A stretch of DNA of 64,000 nt from the NCBI GenBank assembly GCA_002345215.1, contig DDVH01000052.1, forward strand, positions 1-64,000, read 5' to 3'. Under the pieces are notes generated by a model that was not told the DNA's origin, ran no database searches, and was given only the letters and a program-made list of their open reading frames with translations. A program made the translations under genes and the position numbers. Each line of letters starts with the position of its first letter. The stretch's first letter is position 1. The stretch comes from Anaerolineales bacterium UBA2317. Its GTDB lineage: Bacteria; Chloroflexota; Anaerolineae; Anaerolineales; Villigracilaceae. Positions 7,532 to 16,733 of the stretch are shown one piece after another.

Positions 7532-8504
7532 AATCTTTTTGATTTTCTTAACGTTCAGCCTTTATGCCTGTAACTTACCCGCTTCGACTCCTACGCCAGA
7601 CCTGCTTGCTACACTTTCGGCATCTACTCCCATTCCAGCGGATTCAAACCCACTGCCGACGATTCCAGTATCCTCAAACGGCGAACCGATTGGAAAAATT
7701 GCCTACACTTGTCAAATTTTCAAAGCACAAGCCAGCAATCAGATTTGCATTATCAATGCTGATGGAAGCGGATTTAGAAGATTAACGGTTGACAATACAA
7801 AGCAACATTACTATCCATCCGTTGCACCAGATGGATTAAGTGTTGTCTATGCCGCGTTTCGTGAACCAAATATTTATGAAATTTATGAAGTCAATATTGC
7901 CAGTGGAGTCATTACTCAGCTAACAGATAGACTTGGCAATTTAAACAGCCCAGAAATTTCACCGAATGGAAACACAATTGTTTTTAAACTTTCAACACCG
8001 AGTGCAAATCAATTGTGGTTGATGAATCGCGATGGCACAAATCCACGACAAATTCCAAATGTCACAGGTTGGGACCCGACTTGGTCACCGGATGGAAACA
8101 AAATATTATTTGCATCAGATATGAACGAAGCAATACAACTTTATACAGTCAATGTAGACGGTAGTGAACTGTTGAAAATCAGCAACCTGCCAGCCATCAG
8201 AGGAAGAAGCGATTGGTCACCAGATAGCAGTTTCATCGTCACATATTCTGGTCAGCCATGGAATCGTGATGTCTATATCATGAATGCAGATGGAACGAAT
8301 ACAAGAATGTTGAGTCCAACGGGAGGCAATTCACAAGGACCAAGTATTTCGCCAGATGGTGGGTGGGTAGCCTTTACTTCCTATTTTGACCAATACCGTG
8401 TAGACAATGGCTGTGAAATCTATATAATGAGAGTGGATGGCACGGATGTGCGCCGACTAACAAATAATGATTATTGTGATTATCAACCCCGTTGGGGTCC
8501 GTGA
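7521..8504 (+). CDS. TolB-like beta-propeller lipoprotein
   Basis: 327 residues. The start at 7521 gives a lipoprotein signal peptide (MKNKIFLIFLTFSLYAC, lipid-bearing Cys17) followed by a Thr/Pro/Ser-rich linker. The rest is about six PD40/TolB-type blades, each with a pattern such as IYIMRVDGTDVRRLTNN or SPDGNKILFASD. Such propellers usually bind proteins or peptidoglycan-linked partners outside the membrane. A start 75 nt further upstream is in frame but would bury the signal peptide and overlap the HypA-like gene more, so I reject it. No TolA/Pal genes are near; the partner is unknown. Confidence 0.88.
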   Translation: MKNKIFLIFLTFSLYACNLPASTPTPDLLATLSASTPIPADSNPLPTIPVSSNGEPIGKIAYTCQIFKAQASNQICIINADGSGFRRLTVDNTKQHYYPSVAPDGLSVVYAAFREPNIYEIYEVNIASGVITQLTDRLGNLNSPEISPNGNTIVFKLSTPSANQLWLMNRDGTNPRQIPNVTGWDPTWSPDGNKILFASDMNEAIQLYTVNVDGSELLKISNLPAIRGRSDWSPDSSFIVTYSGQPWNRDVYIMNADGTNTRMLSPTGGNSQGPSISPDGGWVAFTSYFDQYRVDNGCEIYIMRVDGTDVRRLTNNDYCDYQPRWGP

Positions 8505-8510
8505 TATTTT

Positions 8511-8551
8511 GTAGAGGCGAGGTAAGTGCCACGCAGTGGTATATCTCGCCC
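8511..8551. repeat. GTAGGGGCG-family palindromic repeat, diverged copy
   Basis: GTAGAGGCGAGGT pairs with ATCTCGCC across a short loop containing CCACGCAGTGG. It is related to the clearer copies at 22400-22461 and 40928-40978 and lies just before the ribosome binding site of the SDR gene. Confidence 0.6.
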
Positions 8552-8565
8552 AAAAGGAGAACAAC

Positions 8566-9384
8566 ATGGAAGTTAAAGGAAAAGTTGTCATTGTCACTGG
8601 AGCATCATCAGGGATTGGTGAAGCGACTGCTCGTGAATTTGGAAAAGAAGGTGCAAAAGTTGTTCTCGCCTCACGGCGTGTTGATAAATTACAAACGCTG
8701 GCTGAAGAAATAAATAAAATGGGAACTGAAGCCTTAGTTGTTCAAGCGGATTTATCTAAACTCGAAGATATTCAAAAATTAGTTGCAGAAACACTTGCAA
8801 AATTTAATCGCATTGATATTTTGGTAAATAATGCAGGCTTCGGACGTTTAGATTGGTTGGAGAACTTAGACCCCGTCAAAGATATTCAAGCACAAATTGA
8901 TGTAAATGTAATGGGTGTGATTCAAACCACGCGACAAGTGTTGCCAGTGATGATTAAACAACGAAGCGGAAGCATTATCAATATGTGTTCGATGGCTGGC
9001 TTGGTGGCGACTCCCACTTATACAATTTATGCCGCATCCAAACATGCTGTGCATGGATTTTCCGAAGCCTTACGCCGTGAAGTCAAACCTTGGGGCATTG
9101 ATGTTTCATTGATTTATCCCGGTGGTGTGGTGACAGAATTTACGCAACATGCAGGCATCAAACGAAAGACGAATGCAAAGACTCCAAACTTTATGTTGTT
9201 AACTGCTGAACAAGTTGCACAAGCCGTTGTGAAGTTAGTTCATAAACCACGCCGCATGTGGATTATTCCATGGTTATGGGGTGTGAGTGTGTTTATGAAT
9301 CGCTTTTTCCCCGGGCTGGTGGATAATACGACTATTAATCGTTTTACGATTCCTGAACGAGAAGATGAGTTGAAGAAAATGTGA
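8566..9384 (+). CDS. Short-chain dehydrogenase/reductase (SDR)
   Basis: 272 residues of a classical SDR, an NAD(P)-dependent oxidoreductase. Visible are the cofactor motif TGASSGIGEATAREF, the Asp of the adenine pocket (QADLSKLED), NNAGFG, the catalytic Ser in INMCSMAGL, the YAASKH motif with Tyr and Lys, and PGGVVTEF. The substrate cannot be told. The start at 8566 is chosen because AAAGGAG stands 6 nt upstream; an in-frame ATG 30 nt earlier lies inside the intergenic repeat. Confidence 0.93.
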   Translation: MEVKGKVVIVTGASSGIGEATAREFGKEGAKVVLASRRVDKLQTLAEEINKMGTEALVVQADLSKLEDIQKLVAETLAKFNRIDILVNNAGFGRLDWLENLDPVKDIQAQIDVNVMGVIQTTRQVLPVMIKQRSGSIINMCSMAGLVATPTYTIYAASKHAVHGFSEALRREVKPWGIDVSLIYPGGVVTEFTQHAGIKRKTNAKTPNFMLLTAEQVAQAVVKLVHKPRRMWIIPWLWGVSVFMNRFFPGLVDNTTINRFTIPEREDELKKM

Positions 9385-9389
9385 TGTCT

Positions 9390-9506
9390 TTGTGAGGAGG
9401 GTGTTCTTCTCGGCGAAGCAATCTCAAAATTAATTAGAAGATTGCTTCACTTGTGGTCTCGATACGTTGCTTCGCAACTACTCGACCAACAAGCTCGCAA
9501 TGACAA
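9390..9506. repeat. Composite palindromic intergenic repeat
   Basis: Contains GGCGAAGCAATCTCAAAATT opposite AATTAGAAGATTGCTTC, then GTGGTCTCGATACG, TTGCTTCGCAACTACTCGAC and GCTCGCAATGACA. The first part is shared with 38964-39052 and the GGTCTCGATA / CTCGACCA part with 27442-27588, so at least two repeat families are joined here. Confidence 0.7.
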
Positions 9507-9507
9507 G

Positions 9508-11217
9508 TTAACTCTTCTTCAAATCCTTCAAATTCAACTGATAACTCACACGCCCATTAAATTCATTTAATTCATACGTAAATAAAATATCAACGCGTGC
9601 AGGTATATTTTTGTGCCAATCGCCCAAACGAAAACCAATCGCATCATGCGTCAAACCTTTTTCATCTTCAAGTGATAACTTGAGATGTTTACCTTCCGCG
9701 CCGACTGTGCGCGAATTTTTCACTTTGACATTTCTTGCAACAAAACTAGGTTCACGATTTCCATAACCAGTCGGTTCGAGATAACGTAAACATTTTTCAT
9801 ATAACTCAGGACGGATTTCACTCAACGACACTTCCGCATCAGCCGTAAGGGTGGGCTTGAGTTCTGTGCCTGATAGTTTTTCTTCGGCGACGGATTTCAA
9901 ACGCAATACTAATTCTGCTAAATTTTCATTCTTAACTGTAAAACCTGCTGCGGCGGCATGACCTCCATGACGGACAAGTAAATCTGCACATTGGTCGAGA
10001 GCATCGGTGATGTGAAATTCTGGAATTGAACGGCATGAGCCACGCGTCTCTTCTTCACCTTTAGAAGCAACAACTGCCGGGCGATAATATTTTTCAGTCA
10101 GACGAGAAGCGGCGAGACCGATGACTCCTGAATTAAAACTTTCGTCTACTGCAAAAAGTAAATGCGAATCTTTATCTTGACTCGTTGCAATTTCTTCGGC
10201 GCGCGTTTGCATGTCACGCGTAATGCGTTGACGTTCTCGATTTTGCATTTCTAATTGCTGAGCCAATTCACCTGCTTTGAAAACATCGGTTGTAGTCAAT
10301 AGCTCAAAAGAGGCGAGTGCTTCTTTTAATCTACCCGATGCATTCAAGCGTGGACCTAAACGAAAGCCGATATCCATGGCGGTGATTTTTGGAACTGATA
10401 ATTCTGAAACGCCAGCGAGTGAAAACAAACCTTGTCTCGTCGTCTGCCGCATTTGACGAAGCCCGCGCTTCACTAACACGCGATTTTCACCGACCAAGGG
10501 AGCCAAATCCGCGACGGTTCCAAGTGCGACCAAATCAAGTAACCAATCTAAATCATTCATCATCGGATTTTGCACGCTGAATAGTGCTTCGGCAATTTTG
10601 TAGGCAATGCCTACGCCTGCTAAATCTTTGTCAGGATAAATATCTCCATGTTGTTTGGGATTGATAACCGCAAACGCTTCTGGTAAGTTTTCGCCGTCAG
10701 GGTGGTGATGGTCACTGATAATTAAATCTAGTCCAATGTTCTTTGCATGCAATGCTTCACTCGGTGAACGAATTCCACAATCTACACTAATAACTAACTT
10801 TATGCCGCGTGATTTCAAATCATCTAATGCGTTGGGATTTAATCCATAGCCTTCTTCAAAACGATTTGGAATATAACTTTCAACATTTGCATCTAATCTT
10901 CTCAATGCATCTACCAACAAAGCCGTAGCCGTAACTCCATCTACGTCATAGTCACCATAAATGGCAATGGGTTCATTATTTTTGATTGCGAATTGAATCC
11001 TATCAATCGCTTTTTCCATTCCAGTCATTTGAAATGGATTGGTATCAATGTTTGGTTTTCCATTTAAGAAATTTTTTGATTCTTCATACGTTGCGAATCC
11101 GCGATTGAAAAGAATCTGCCGCAAGATGGGAGGAAATTTTTCAAGTGCTGAATCAGCTTCCCCCGTAATGTGAGGCGGGATAATCCAGCGTTTGTCTCTG
11201 GTGATTTCAATGGTCAT
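9508..11217 (-). CDS. recJ: Single-stranded-DNA exonuclease RecJ
   Basis: 569 residues with the DHH phosphoesterase signature YGDYDVDGVTATALL near residue 88, then SVDCG, SDHH, GVGIAYKIAE and a DHHA1 domain with GHAAAAGFTV. A C-terminal OB-like domain completes RecJ. The enzyme degrades single-stranded DNA 5' to 3' in recombination and mismatch repair. Length is typical. TATACT stands 9 nt before the ATG, another near-leaderless start. It is flanked by a repeat downstream and an unrelated membrane protein gene upstream. Confidence 0.96.
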   Translation of the reverse strand: MTIEITRDKRWIIPPHITGEADSALEKFPPILRQILFNRGFATYEESKNFLNGKPNIDTNPFQMTGMEKAIDRIQFAIKNNEPIAIYGDYDVDGVTATALLVDALRRLDANVESYIPNRFEEGYGLNPNALDDLKSRGIKLVISVDCGIRSPSEALHAKNIGLDLIISDHHHPDGENLPEAFAVINPKQHGDIYPDKDLAGVGIAYKIAEALFSVQNPMMNDLDWLLDLVALGTVADLAPLVGENRVLVKRGLRQMRQTTRQGLFSLAGVSELSVPKITAMDIGFRLGPRLNASGRLKEALASFELLTTTDVFKAGELAQQLEMQNRERQRITRDMQTRAEEIATSQDKDSHLLFAVDESFNSGVIGLAASRLTEKYYRPAVVASKGEEETRGSCRSIPEFHITDALDQCADLLVRHGGHAAAAGFTVKNENLAELVLRLKSVAEEKLSGTELKPTLTADAEVSLSEIRPELYEKCLRYLEPTGYGNREPSFVARNVKVKNSRTVGAEGKHLKLSLEDEKGLTHDAIGFRLGDWHKNIPARVDILFTYELNEFNGRVSYQLNLKDLKKS

Positions 11218-11355
11218 AACTTTGTGAGTATAAACTATAAATAAATAGAGAGGAATAAAATTATAAAGCCGTGAGGACTATGATGATGCAATTTGCGGAC
11301 GCATAAATAAAATGTGATATAACATATTAAATTCTCTTCTTAGTTTGGAGGTTTT

Positions 11356-12093
11356 ATGTTAGAAATTAAATCTTTTTTTGAAAATCTAAAAGAACAGATA
11401 TATATACTAGGAAAGCGTTTTGTTTTGTTATATTATTTACTAGTCTTTTTGATACTAGCAATCGCTTTTTGGGTTACAGTAGCCAATCCTTTAATATCAC
11501 ATAAAGATTTATTTATTGATATTTTAGCTTTGGTTGATTTACCTTTTTATACAGGTTATATGTCTCAATTGGGAATACTTATTTGGAGTGCAAGTGCTAC
11601 TTCTTGTTTACTAGCCTTTTATCTCTTGAAAAAATTTAACAAAGGTTCTTTAAATGCAAGGCAATTTCTTTTTTACTCAGGGCTGATCTCTCTTTTTCTG
11701 ACGTTTGATGATATGTTTCTTCTTCATGAAGAAGTGGCAGCGCAATATCTTGATATAGGTCAGAAAAAAGTATATTTGATATATTTTCTAATTATCGCAT
11801 TGTTTCTTTATTTAAACCGTTATGAGATTTTATCTAGTGATTATTTGTTATTAATGATTGCGTTTGGACTTTTTGGTGGTTCTATTTTATTGGATGTTGT
11901 AGCCGATACTTTTTCTGATATCCTTGAAGCTTCGAATTCACTCTTTGCAAGGCATGAGGTCTTTTTAGAGGATGGGATAAAATTTACCGGAATAGCAAGT
12001 TGGTTACTGTATTACTTAAATTATATTAATAAACTATTTGATAATACATTTGGTGCTGTTACATCTTCTGCAAATAATGATGAATCTAAATAA
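11356..12093 (+). CDS. Polytopic membrane protein of unknown function
   Basis: 245 residues, about six to seven membrane helices, strongly AT-rich codon use. I do not recognise the family. Noteworthy polar residues sit beside or in the membrane segments: TFDDMFLLHEEVA near residue 115, LDVVADTF near 178, and RHEVFLEDGIKFTGIASW near 200. Two His-Glu pairs plus several Asp on facing helices resemble the metal-binding layout of some membrane hydrolases, but that is only suggestive. A good ribosome binding site (TTTGGAGG) precedes the ATG. It is the first of a run of small unknown proteins up to 14737. Confidence 0.8.
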   Translation: MLEIKSFFENLKEQIYILGKRFVLLYYLLVFLILAIAFWVTVANPLISHKDLFIDILALVDLPFYTGYMSQLGILIWSASATSCLLAFYLLKKFNKGSLNARQFLFYSGLISLFLTFDDMFLLHEEVAAQYLDIGQKKVYLIYFLIIALFLYLNRYEILSSDYLLLMIAFGLFGGSILLDVVADTFSDILEASNSLFARHEVFLEDGIKFTGIASWLLYYLNYINKLFDNTFGAVTSSANNDESK

Positions 12094-12123
12094 GGACACA
12101 TAATTAAGCAGAACGGAGTCGAC

Positions 12124-12639
12124 ATGAAGCCACTTGCATCAGATGAAAAACTTGCGACGGTGATGGTGTATACACATCACATGTTTGTGCGCGGAGAAAT
12201 TGTTGTAAAAGAAAATGTGCGCGCGAGCATTTGGTTGCGGACTCAAAATCAATTAAATTATATTCATTTGCAAAAACCAAATGTGTTGTTGTTTGCGGGT
12301 GCACAACCAAAATCATTTTCTTATAACGAAATGTTTGTATCTATCAAAGAAGTGATTGCATTTCATGTTGCCCCGCCCGGTGAAGAACCTGCTGATTTTG
12401 AAACCAGCGAATTAAATCGTGTGATGCAATTTGTAGATGTTTTATTGGGGTCATTTACGATGAAGGGGAAAATCCGCATCTCGACTCAAAGCGACCTGGC
12501 TACTAACCTCGACATTTCTCACGCGACATGGATGTCAGTTTATGATGCAGACGTGAGCAATTTATATTTGCCGCAATTCAATATGCATGTGCCAATGTTG
12601 TTAGTGAACCCCAGTGAAGTTAGTTTTGGAATTGGGTGA
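12124..12639 (+). CDS. Conserved hypothetical soluble protein
   Basis: 171 residues, no signal peptide or membrane helix. The first half is beta-rich (VMVYTHHMFVRGEIVVKENVRASIWL); the rest includes MQFVDVLLGSFTMKGKIRIS. The composition suggests a small beta-barrel or PilZ-like fold, but no diagnostic motif is visible, so I give no function. It follows the membrane protein by 30 nt on the same strand, with GGAG before the ATG. Confidence 0.7.
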   Translation: MKPLASDEKLATVMVYTHHMFVRGEIVVKENVRASIWLRTQNQLNYIHLQKPNVLLFAGAQPKSFSYNEMFVSIKEVIAFHVAPPGEEPADFETSELNRVMQFVDVLLGSFTMKGKIRISTQSDLATNLDISHATWMSVYDADVSNLYLPQFNMHVPMLLVNPSEVSFGIG

Positions 12640-12648
12640 AGAGCATAT

Positions 12649-12708
12649 CCACAGAGAACACAGAGTTCTCAGAGAAAAAATCTCAAAGCTCTCTGTAACC
12701 TCTGTGGC
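12649..12708. repeat. CACAGAG-family palindromic repeat, copy 2
   Basis: Left arm CCACAGAGAACACAGAG and right arm CTCTGTAACCTCTGTGG. It ends 6 nt before the start codon of the DUF2721 gene, leaving no room for a normal ribosome binding site. Confidence 0.8.
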
Positions 12709-12713
12709 TAAGA

Positions 12714-13124
12714 ATGTTTATGGACTTTTCATTAACCACTCCCGCATTATTATTCCCGACAGTTTCATTATTATTGCTCGCCTACACCAATCGCTTCTTG
12801 ACTCTCGCCACAATCATCCGCAATTTACATAATCAATATCATAAAAGTCAAGACGAAACTTTGCTTCCACAAATTGATAACTTGCGCCAGCGCGTGTATT
12901 TGATTAAGAATATGCAAATCTTTGGTGTGTTGAGTTTGTTATTATGCGTAATGAGCATGTTTGCTTTGTTCGCAGGTTGGAATTTGACAGGTCAATGGAT
13001 TTTTGCAATTGCATTAATTTTGATGATGATTTCACTTGCTATTTCATTAAGAGAATTACAAATTTCATCTGTGGCATTGGATTTGTTACTAACTGATTTA
13101 GAAGAACACGAAAAAACGACCTAG
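12714..13124 (+). CDS. DUF2721 family membrane protein
   Basis: 136 residues. The opening PALLFPTVSLLLLAYTNRFLTL, followed by a charged helix with RxxLIKNMQIF, then two membrane helices and an acidic tail, matches DUF2721 (about three membrane helices, function unknown). Translation may begin at 12714 or two codons later at 12720. The CACAGAG repeat ends directly upstream, so the mRNA hairpin may affect translation. Same-strand neighbours and short gaps suggest one transcript with the next gene. Confidence 0.78.
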   Translation: MFMDFSLTTPALLFPTVSLLLLAYTNRFLTLATIIRNLHNQYHKSQDETLLPQIDNLRQRVYLIKNMQIFGVLSLLLCVMSMFALFAGWNLTGQWIFAIALILMMISLAISLRELQISSVALDLLLTDLEEHEKTT

Positions 13125-13133
13125 GAGGTTTGT

Positions 13134-13646
13134 ATGAAAGCGTGGATAAAAGCGGGAATCATTGTGGGAATTTTGCAAATCGTATTCACATTGCCTGCCT
13201 TTACTATTTTCTTCTTGCCAATTGAAATTGGGGTGATTATCAGTTACATTGCTTGTTTTATTTTCTTATTCCTTTATCCTTTGCCCGGCATACTAGACGT
13301 ACACTGGACTGCTGAGCCACGTCCGCAAAATGAGATTTTAAAATCTGGTGCATTATCAGGTTTTTTGGCTTCAAGCATTGACGGGGTGATAACGTTCTTA
13401 TTAATTTTGCTGGTTTCTGTCACAGGCTGCATGGAGTCATACTTATATGAAGCCATCCCAGCCGAAATGGAAGCCTTAAGCCAAGCAGGTTTTGGTCCGA
13501 TGTTCTTCATTGTTTTGACATTGATTCAAACTTGTATTGCTTTAATTTTTCACATTCTCACAGGTGTTATCCTCAGCCCAGTGGGTGGATTGATTTATGC
13601 AAATATCAAGAATAAAAGAGTGGAATTAAAGAAGGAGAAACAATGA
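13134..13646 (+). CDS. Small four-helix membrane protein, unknown
   Basis: 170 residues with four predicted membrane helices (near 8-30, 36-52, 75-97 and 120-150) and a Lys-rich C-terminus (KNKRVELKKEKQ). AGGAGG precedes the ATG. I recognise no family. The repeated Gly/Ser and Pro-Leu-Pro-Gly turns look like those of DUF-type membrane proteins common in Chloroflexota, but I assign no function. The stop overlaps the next start (ATGA), so the two are translationally coupled. Confidence 0.7.
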   Translation: MKAWIKAGIIVGILQIVFTLPAFTIFFLPIEIGVIISYIACFIFLFLYPLPGILDVHWTAEPRPQNEILKSGALSGFLASSIDGVITFLLILLVSVTGCMESYLYEAIPAEMEALSQAGFGPMFFIVLTLIQTCIALIFHILTGVILSPVGGLIYANIKNKRVELKKEKQ

Positions 13647-13864
13647 TGGAAGATAATGAAAACCGAGAAAATGAAAATCGAGAAGATGAAGAATTAGATA
13701 TAGAACTCACCTTACAACATTTGCTTGCATATTCTTCAGATCCCGATTTGAAAAAAAGAGTGGTTGAAAAAATCTCTAAAAACACTAATTTGCCTCCAGA
13801 AAAAATAGAGGAGTCTCTTCAGGTATTGCTCAAGATTTTAATGAATATGTCTCGTTCAAATTAA
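13643..13864 (+). CDS. Small acidic hypothetical protein
   Basis: 73 residues. The first 25 are dominated by Glu, Asn and Asp (EDNENRENENREDEE), followed by a predicted helical part with LTLQHLLAYSSDPDLKKRVV and KISKNTNLPPEKIEESLQVL. No known family. It overlaps the stop of the preceding membrane protein gene by 4 nt, which supports real translation and perhaps a joint function as a cytosolic partner. Confidence 0.6.
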   Translation: MMEDNENRENENREDEELDIELTLQHLLAYSSDPDLKKRVVEKISKNTNLPPEKIEESLQVLLKILMNMSRSN

Positions 13865-13881
13865 AGTTTTCGAGATGATTT

Positions 13882-14259
13882 ATGAAAACAAAAACATTTC
13901 CCAAAGCCACACTTGAAAAGATTCAAAAAGAAAGAATGCTCGGAATTCGGGTTGGCACAAATTCAGAGCATAAAATTATCGGTATATGGGTTGTGACTGT
14001 AAACGGAAGAGTCTTTGTGCGCTCATGGACTCGAAAGCCACGCAGTTGGTGGCGGACGTTTCTCGAAGACCCAAATGGCACGATTTATGTGGCAGGCTCA
14101 AAGCGTGGAATCAAAGTCCGTGCTAAGCAAGTGAAAGATAACGCATTGAATGATTTGGTTACGAAGGCGTATAAAGAAAAATACAATAAACCCGGTGATT
14201 TACATTATGTGGCGGAGAAGAGTCCAAGAGAGACTACGACAGAGTTGGTGGTGATTTAA
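13882..14259 (+). CDS. DUF2255 family protein
   Basis: 125 residues. The core IGIWVVTVNGRVFVRSWTR, SWWRTFLEDPNGTIYVAGSK and the closing YKEKYNKPG match DUF2255, soluble proteins with a fold related to flavin-binding split barrels; I see no proof of cofactor binding. Basic residues cluster in the middle. It follows the small acidic gene by 17 nt on the same strand. Confidence 0.75.
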   Translation: MKTKTFPKATLEKIQKERMLGIRVGTNSEHKIIGIWVVTVNGRVFVRSWTRKPRSWWRTFLEDPNGTIYVAGSKRGIKVRAKQVKDNALNDLVTKAYKEKYNKPGDLHYVAEKSPRETTTELVVI

Positions 14260-14320
14260 GTAATCTAATAGTAAAAAATATTAAAATATGCTAGATTAAA
14301 TTTTATACTGGAGGTAAATT

Positions 14321-14737
14321 ATGCCTAAAAGAGATGATTTTTCTTACCAAGAGATATATGAAGAAGTAGGAAGAACTTATAGATACTTCCTAAGTTGGAG
14401 ACATGCTTTATTGGGAGGCTATCTAATTGGTATTTACACACTATTTTCACATTATTTTGAAAATAATGATATGAATATACAACGAAATTTACTTATTTGT
14501 CTGTTTGTCATCACAATAGTTTTCTGGATGATTGAATATCGTATTAGAGAACTTTATAGGGCTTGTACAAATTCTGGAGCAAAAATCGAAACTGACAATA
14601 AATTTTCATCGATTGGTATTTATGTTAAATTAGATAGTAAAGATATGAGGGGAAGAATCATTTCTCATAGTAATGCATTTAACATTTTATTCTTGTCTGT
14701 CTTATTGGCAGTAATCTATCTGTCTTTTAAATTATAA
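14321..14737 (+). CDS. Small membrane protein, unknown
   Basis: 138 residues, very AT-rich. A charged N-terminus (SYQEIYEEVGRTYRYFLSWRH) leads to two helices (about 32-44 and 56-72), then a soluble segment and a final helix at the C-terminus (NILFLSVLLAVIYLSFKL). The layout of two helices, a loop and a last helix is loosely like SLATT-type proteins, but I see no diagnostic motif. A ribosome binding site, TGGAGG, precedes the ATG. Function unknown. Confidence 0.68.
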   Translation: MPKRDDFSYQEIYEEVGRTYRYFLSWRHALLGGYLIGIYTLFSHYFENNDMNIQRNLLICLFVITIVFWMIEYRIRELYRACTNSGAKIETDNKFSSIGIYVKLDSKDMRGRIISHSNAFNILFLSVLLAVIYLSFKL

Positions 14738-14787
14738 ATAGAAGATGTTTATAATTTTCAAACATCAAATATCGTATAATCCAGCTG

Positions 14788-15909
14788 ATGTTTGAATTCA
14801 AAATTACAGCCAAAAATAATAAATCTCGCACGGGGATTTTCTCCACACCGCATGGCGATTTAATCACGCCAGTCTTTGCGCCTGTCGGCACACAAGCAAC
14901 TGTTAAAACTTTAACGCCTGAGCATTTAAAAGAAATCAATGCTTCGCTTGTCTTGAGCAATACCTATCATTTATATCTGCGCCCCGGTGATGAACTCGTC
15001 CGTGATATGGGCGGTTTGCATAATTTTATGCAATGGCACAAACCCATGCTCACTGATTCAGGTGGCTTTCAAGTTTTTTCGTTAGCACAAACTCGCAAAA
15101 TTGATGAAGATGGCGTCACCTTCAAAAGTCACATTGACGGTTCCACGCATCGCTTCACGCCTGAAAAGTCAATTGCTATTCAAGAGAATCTCGGCGCCGA
15201 TATCATCATGGCATTTGATGAATGTGCTGACCCCAATGATCATGCTTACATTAAGAAAGCAATGGAGCGGACTCATCGTTGGGCAGAGCGTTCTGTCAAA
15301 GCGAAGACTCGTTCAGACCAAGCTTTATTTGGGATTGTACAAGGCGGCGTCAACCCTACCCTGCGAGCTGAATCAGCCGCGTTTATTTCTTCTTTAGGGA
15401 CGCCCGGCATTGCAATTGGTGGTCTCTCCGTTGGCGAGACCAAGCAAGAAATGCACGACACATTAGATGTTGTTATGCCTTTACTCCCTGAAAATAAACC
15501 ATGTTATCTTATGGGCGTTGGCACGCCAGAAGATTTAATCAATGGTGTTGCTCGTGGCGTTGATATTTTTGATTGTGTCCTCCCAACTCGACTCGCACGC
15601 CATCATTCTGCCTTCGCGCCGGAAGGTCGCCTCAATTTGATGAACGCCTCTTTCTCCCGTGACGAACATCCAATAGATGAAACCTGCGACTGCTACGCCT
15701 GCAAAACTTTCACACGCGCTTATATTCGTCATCTAATCGTCGCCAAAGAATTATTAGCAGGCACATTGATTTCAATTCATAACTTGAGAGCATTAATAAG
15801 ATTGATGGAACAAATCCGCATTTATATTGCTGATGGCTCATTTGAGTCGCGTGTGCCGGAATTGCTAGGTCAATGGGCAAATAATGCCAAGAGAAAAATT
15901 TCTGAATAG
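14788..15909 (+). CDS. tgt: tRNA-guanine transglycosylase (queuine/preQ1)
   Basis: 373 residues. The enzyme exchanges guanine-34 of Tyr, His, Asn and Asp tRNAs for preQ1. Catalytic Asp90 lies in LTDSGGFQVF, the second active-site Asp in GVDIFDCVLPTRLARH, and the zinc site in CDCYACKTFTRAYIRHL. Length and motifs are typical. TATAAT at 14775-14780 lies 7 nt from the ATG with no ribosome binding site, so the mRNA is probably leaderless. queA, which acts on the Tgt product, is at 30130, 15 kb away. Confidence 0.97.
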   Translation: MFEFKITAKNNKSRTGIFSTPHGDLITPVFAPVGTQATVKTLTPEHLKEINASLVLSNTYHLYLRPGDELVRDMGGLHNFMQWHKPMLTDSGGFQVFSLAQTRKIDEDGVTFKSHIDGSTHRFTPEKSIAIQENLGADIIMAFDECADPNDHAYIKKAMERTHRWAERSVKAKTRSDQALFGIVQGGVNPTLRAESAAFISSLGTPGIAIGGLSVGETKQEMHDTLDVVMPLLPENKPCYLMGVGTPEDLINGVARGVDIFDCVLPTRLARHHSAFAPEGRLNLMNASFSRDEHPIDETCDCYACKTFTRAYIRHLIVAKELLAGTLISIHNLRALIRLMEQIRIYIADGSFESRVPELLGQWANNAKRKISE

Positions 15910-15918
15910 AGAATCTCA

Positions 15919-16731
15919 ATGAATTTTATACATGCAATCATCCTTGGCATTGTTCAAGGATTAACTGAGTTTATTCCCGTTTCATCTACTGCTCATCTAT
16001 TCATCACCACTTATTTGCTTGGGCTTCCGTCAGATAATTTAGCTTTTTCATTTAATGTCATCATCCAACTTGGGACAGTGCTTGCCATGTTGGCTTTCTT
16101 TTGGAGAGACATTTGGCATATAGTGCAAGCGTTTTTATTAGGAATAAAAGATAAAAAACCTTTTGAAGATTTTTATTCACGACTTGGGTGGCTAATTATT
16201 GTTGCCTCAATCCCTGCTTTGATTGCTGGATTTTTATTACAAGATTTCGTCAAGCAAATGTCTGCGGATTCATTGTTGTGGGCTGGGATTCGTTTGTTAT
16301 TCACAGCCATATTGCTTTTTGTCGTGGAATACTTTGATAGAAAGAATCGTACACTTGAGTCTGCTACTTGGTTAGATGCTCTAACCGTTGGCTTATTTCA
16401 AATCTTAGCAATTTTTCCCGGCGCTTCACGTTCTGGTTCGACGATGACTGGAGCCATGTTCCGCGGCTTTGACCGTCCTTCAGCGGCACGGTTTGCATTT
16501 CTAATGTCTGCGCCGATTTTGTTAGCCGCAGGGATTTATGAATCTATTCAAGTGATTGCTTTACCAAACACAACTGAATTTATGCCAATTCTGATGACAG
16601 GCTTTGTCACTTCTGCAATTGTGGGGTGGATGTCTATTAAGTGGTTGTTGAATTACTTAAGGAATAATTCACTTTATCTTTTTTCAACCTATTGTTTAAT
16701 TGTGGGTATTATTGTTTTGGTGATTAGATAA
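15919..16731 (+). CDS. uppP: Undecaprenyl-diphosphatase UppP (BacA family)
   Basis: 270 residues, about eight membrane helices. It removes phosphate from undecaprenyl diphosphate, recycling the lipid carrier for cell wall and glycan synthesis, and its overproduction gives bacitracin resistance. Both conserved motifs are present: GIVQGLTEFIPVSSTAHL near residue 10 and FPGASRSGSTMTGAMFRG near residue 168. It begins 9 nt after tgt and ends 2 nt before the M20 peptidase gene, so all three are probably one operon. Confidence 0.96.
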   Translation: MNFIHAIILGIVQGLTEFIPVSSTAHLFITTYLLGLPSDNLAFSFNVIIQLGTVLAMLAFFWRDIWHIVQAFLLGIKDKKPFEDFYSRLGWLIIVASIPALIAGFLLQDFVKQMSADSLLWAGIRLLFTAILLFVVEYFDRKNRTLESATWLDALTVGLFQILAIFPGASRSGSTMTGAMFRGFDRPSAARFAFLMSAPILLAAGIYESIQVIALPNTTEFMPILMTGFVTSAIVGWMSIKWLLNYLRNNSLYLFSTYCLIVGIIVLVIR

Positions 16732-16733
16732 TT

